Assembly (NCBI GenBank): GCA_035256745.1
Contig: DATEXQ010000050.1
Location: forward strand, 1 to 7,383
Direction of reading: 5' to 3'
Origin: DATEXQ01 sp035256745
GTDB lineage: Bacteria > Patescibacteriota > Microgenomatia > UBA8517
Length of the DNA stretch: 7,383 nucleotides
In this document: in pieces, positions 6,053 through 7,383 of the stretch
Numbering within the stretch: the stretch's first letter is position 1
Layout of the letters: each line of letters opens with the position of its first letter
Notes under the pieces: model-generated
Databases searched by the model: none
What the model was told of the DNA's origin: nothing
The model's input: the letters and a program-made list of their open reading frames with translations, nothing else
Translations under genes and position numbers: made by a program

Positions 6053-6418
6053 TTATACTACTTCCCTTGCCAATGAGGCTATTCTTGTGTAACCTGCCTC
6101 TTTTATTTCTCTGGCAACAGGTCCGATAATCCTTGTTCCTCTAGGAAGTCCTTGTTTATCAATAACAACACCTGCATTATCGTCAAACCTAATATAGCTT
6201 CCATCTCTTCTTGAGATCTCTTTCCTGCATCTGACAACTAAAACTTTTACTTTTTCCCTATCGGTTACAATCCCTCCGGAATCCGCTCCTCTTACCACAC
6301 AGTTAACAACATCGGCAATTGTTGCCTTTTTACCAATCCTTGCAGGAACCCCGATAACCATAAGTTTTTTGGCACCTGAATTGTCGGCAGGAGTTAAAAT
6401 ACTTCTTAATTGAATCAT
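6053..6418 (-). CDS. rplN: 50S ribosomal protein uL14
   Basis: A large-subunit protein at the intersubunit bridge with 16S rRNA, and the docking site of ribosome silencing factor RsfS in bacteria. The 121 residues are the usual length. It starts canonically with MIQLRSILTPADNSGAKKL (1-19). RRDGSYIRFDDNAGVVI (69-85) and GTRIIGPVAREI (94-105) match the family, as does the ending IASLAREVV. The middle loop usually reads VKKG but here is GGIVTDREKVKVLVV (about 48-62), so the lysine pair is replaced by an acidic turn. This looks like lineage drift. The ATG overlaps the rpsQ stop as ATGA, a classic coupling arrangement, and is the only TGA stop in the window. Confidence 0.97.
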   Translation of the reverse strand: MIQLRSILTPADNSGAKKLMVIGVPARIGKKATIADVVNCVVRGADSGGIVTDREKVKVLVVRCRKEISRRDGSYIRFDDNAGVVIDKQGLPRGTRIIGPVAREIKEAGYTRIASLAREVV

Positions 6419-6684
6419 GTTTTTTTTGTTCCTTTCTTTGTTTTTCCCGGTTTTTCTTTCTCCATTATCTTAATAACTTTCCATTTTTTAAGTTTGCTAT
6501 ATGGTTTACTTGCTACAAATTTGACCATGTCTCCCTCTTTTGTTCCCAATTCGTCATGTACATGAAATTTCTTGATTCTTTTAAATCTTTTTTTGTACAT
6601 TGGGTGAACCACAACACTTTCAACCGCAACGGTTGCAGTTTTAGCCATCCTAGTTGATATAACTTTTCCAGTAAATATTTTCAT
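6415..6684 (-). CDS. rpsQ: 30S ribosomal protein uS17
   Basis: A small, basic OB-fold protein that binds 16S rRNA early in 30S assembly. The 89 residues are near the usual 80-90. The family pattern is clear: FTGKVISTRMAKTATVAVE (4-22), HPMYKKRFKRIKKFHVHDE (27-45), EGDMVKF (50-56) and KPYSKLKKWKVIKI (60-73). The last 15 residues are a Lys/Gly/Thr-rich tail. The ATG shares its A with the last base of the rpmC stop (TAATG), a 1-base overlap. The gene stops with TGA inside the rplN start. Only two sense codons separate that TGA from the next in-frame TAA, so this stop alone says little about the genetic code. Confidence 0.96.
   Translation of the reverse strand: MKIFTGKVISTRMAKTATVAVESVVVHPMYKKRFKRIKKFHVHDELGTKEGDMVKFVASKPYSKLKKWKVIKIMEKEKPGKTKKGTKKT
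6430..6435 (-). promoter_or_regulatory. Likely Shine-Dalgarno site for rplN
   Basis: AAAGGA on the minus strand, inside the rpsQ 3' end, with an A-rich 11-base spacer before the rplN ATG at 6418. Spacing is at the long end of normal. Since rplN also overlaps the rpsQ stop as ATGA, this site may assist re-initiation. Confidence 0.45.
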
Positions 6685-6902
6685 TATTTATCTTTTTCTT
6701 TCTCTATAATCTCTTTTTCTGTCATGAGAGTTAAAATTCTGGCAATATCTCTTTTTATATTTCTCATCTTACTCGTATTTTTTTCCTGACCAGCTTTAGT
6801 TTTTGCAAACAGCAAAGAAATCTCTTTCTTCTTGTTAGAAACCATTATTTTCAAATCATCGATTTTTTTTTCTTTTAAACTTTCAAAATCTTTCTTTTTC
6901 AT
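6684..6902 (-). CDS. rpmC: 50S ribosomal protein uL29
   Basis: A small two-helix protein next to the exit tunnel, part of the site where signal recognition particle and trigger factor dock. The 72 residues are a little longer than the usual 60-70. It is highly charged and helical, with about one residue in four lysine. The diagnostic part is the second helix, with KNTSKMRNIKRDIARILT (41-58), matching the family RRDIARILT motif. The first helix (about 5-37) fits the family in length and charge but is weakly conserved. Position between rplP (4-base gap) and rpsQ (1-base overlap) confirms the call. The start reads TCATATG without a Shine-Dalgarno site. Confidence 0.94.
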   Translation of the reverse strand: MKKKDFESLKEKKIDDLKIMVSNKKKEISLLFAKTKAGQEKNTSKMRNIKRDIARILTLMTEKEIIEKEKDK

Positions 6903-6906
6903 ATGA

Positions 6907-7317
6907 TTATTCGTTTTTTACTACTACTTTTGTCTTAAACGGCATTTTAGCTGCTGCTCTGGCAAATGCTTTTCTTACGACATCCTCAGTTAGTCCTGCT
7001 ACTTCAAAAAGAATTCTCCCGGGTTTAACAACTGCTACATACCTGTCTATTTCTCCTTTTCCTCCTCCCATCCTGTGTCCGGCTGGTCTTGACGTTACGG
7101 GTTTATCGGGAAAAACTCTTACCCATACTTTACCGCCTCTTTTTATACTATGTGTGATCGCTCTTCTTCCAGCTTCTATCTGAGCACTATTAAGCCATGT
7201 CCTTCCCAAGGCTTTAAGGCCGTATTCCCCAAAAGCCAGAGTTGATCCCCGTTGGGCCAATCCTCTTCTTTTTCCTCTGAAATCTTTTCTAAATTTTCTT
7301 CTTTTTGGTTGTAACAT
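6907..7317 (-). CDS. rplP: 50S ribosomal protein uL16
   Basis: A late-assembling large-subunit protein that helps position A-site and P-site tRNAs. The 136 residues match the family exactly. It opens with MLQPKRRKFRKDFRGK (1-16), followed by FGEYGLKAL (29-37), KRGGKVWVRVFPDKP (59-73), HRMGGGKGEIDRYVAVVKPG (81-100) and the closing AFARAAAKMPFKTKVV (117-132). R82 corresponds to the arginine that is hydroxylated in E. coli L16 (R81); whether a hydroxylase exists here cannot be seen. The ATG is one base after the rpsC stop (TAATATG) with no Shine-Dalgarno sequence. The rpsC-rplP-rpmC-rpsQ order is the universal end of the S10 part of the cluster. Confidence 0.97.
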   Translation of the reverse strand: MLQPKRRKFRKDFRGKRRGLAQRGSTLAFGEYGLKALGRTWLNSAQIEAGRRAITHSIKRGGKVWVRVFPDKPVTSRPAGHRMGGGKGEIDRYVAVVKPGRILFEVAGLTEDVVRKAFARAAAKMPFKTKVVVKNE

Positions 7318-7318
7318 A

Positions 7319-7383
7319 TTAATCTTTTTTCTTATGGATAAAAACCTTTACTCCAACATATCCTCTTTTCAAAAGTGCGGGAA
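7319..7383 (-). CDS. rpsC: 30S ribosomal protein uS3, C-terminal end only
   Basis: Only the last 20 codons plus a stop (TAA at 7321-7319) and two bases of a further codon lie in the window. The reading ends RGYVGVKVFIHKKKD, which matches the IGVKVWI strand near the end of bacterial S3 followed by a short basic tail. The other two minus-strand frames have a stop or do not resemble any ribosomal protein. Its place directly before rplP, with a one-base gap, is the standard one. Uncertainty comes only from the short visible length. Confidence 0.88.
   Translation of the reverse strand, partial: PALLKRGYVGVKVFIHKKKD

Larger units (their letters stand above)
1..7383 (-). other. S10-spc ribosomal protein operon segment, co-directional and gap-free
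   Basis: All 16 genes lie on the minus strand. Spacings between neighbours, in transcription order from rpsC, are 1, 4, -1, -4, 15, 1, 9, 12, 4, 11, 2, 2, 3, 1 and -8 bases. There is no non-coding stretch over 15 bases, so no internal promoter, terminator or leader could be hosted outside coding sequence. The operon continues beyond both edges: upstream should lie the rest of rpsC and the S10 genes, and downstream probably infA, rpmJ, rpsM and related genes (inference from the usual order). Transcription as one unit is inferred from layout. Confidence 0.85.

Noticed and set aside
6415..6417. Possible recoding of UGA, given a TGA stop only two codons before a TAA
   Set aside because: No gene in the window has an in-frame TGA. 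The glycine-rich proteins here would be expected to show some if UGA meant glycine, and the tryptophan codons checked are TGG.
1..7383. A novel defence, mobile or biosynthetic system hidden in the operon
   Set aside because: Every base except short junctions of at most 15 bases belongs to a recognised housekeeping gene in the usual order, leaving no space for an inserted element.

Overview
The window is one uninterrupted stretch of a bacterial ribosomal-protein operon (S10-spc type), with every gene on the minus strand. In transcription order, from high to low coordinates, it reads rpsC (3' end only), rplP, rpmC, rpsQ, rplN, rplX, rplE, rpsZ (zinc-type S14), rpsH, rplF, rplR, rpsE, rplO, secY, adk, map (cut at position 1 just short of its end). 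All 16 coding regions lie head to tail. The largest gap is 15 bases and the overlaps are 1, 4 and 8 bases, so there is no intergenic region worth the name. No RNA gene, mobile element, CRISPR array, terminator or clear promoter was seen.

The likely source is a member of the Candidate Phyla Radiation (Patescibacteria). The DNA is AT-rich and lysine codons are abundant. rpmD (bL30), which normally sits between rpsE and rplO, is absent, and absence of bL30 is a reported trait of CPR ribosomes. Mycoplasmas and cyanobacteria also lack bL30. Mycoplasmas are disfavoured because the tryptophan codons checked are TGG and no gene has an in-frame TGA. Cyanobacteria are disfavoured by the secY-adk-map order, as far as I recall their operons. 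Absence of in-frame TGA also argues against the SR1/Gracilibacteria code in which UGA means glycine. I cannot name the phylum within CPR from the sequence alone.

The upstream part (rpsC to rplO) supplies proteins of both ribosomal subunits. SecY is the channel of the Sec translocon. Adenylate kinase balances adenine nucleotides, and methionine aminopeptidase trims the initiator Met from new proteins. Together the genes link ribosome supply with protein export and N-terminal maturation.

Start sites are all ATG and 13 of 15 visible stops are TAA. Only map and rplO have a strong, well-spaced Shine-Dalgarno sequence. Most other genes begin within a few bases of the preceding stop, often as TAATATG, which suggests translational coupling. 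I found no undescribed system here. The points worth a second look are the loss of rpmD, the N-terminal extension or alternative start of S8, the recurring start context, and an altered nucleotide-binding motif in adenylate kinase.
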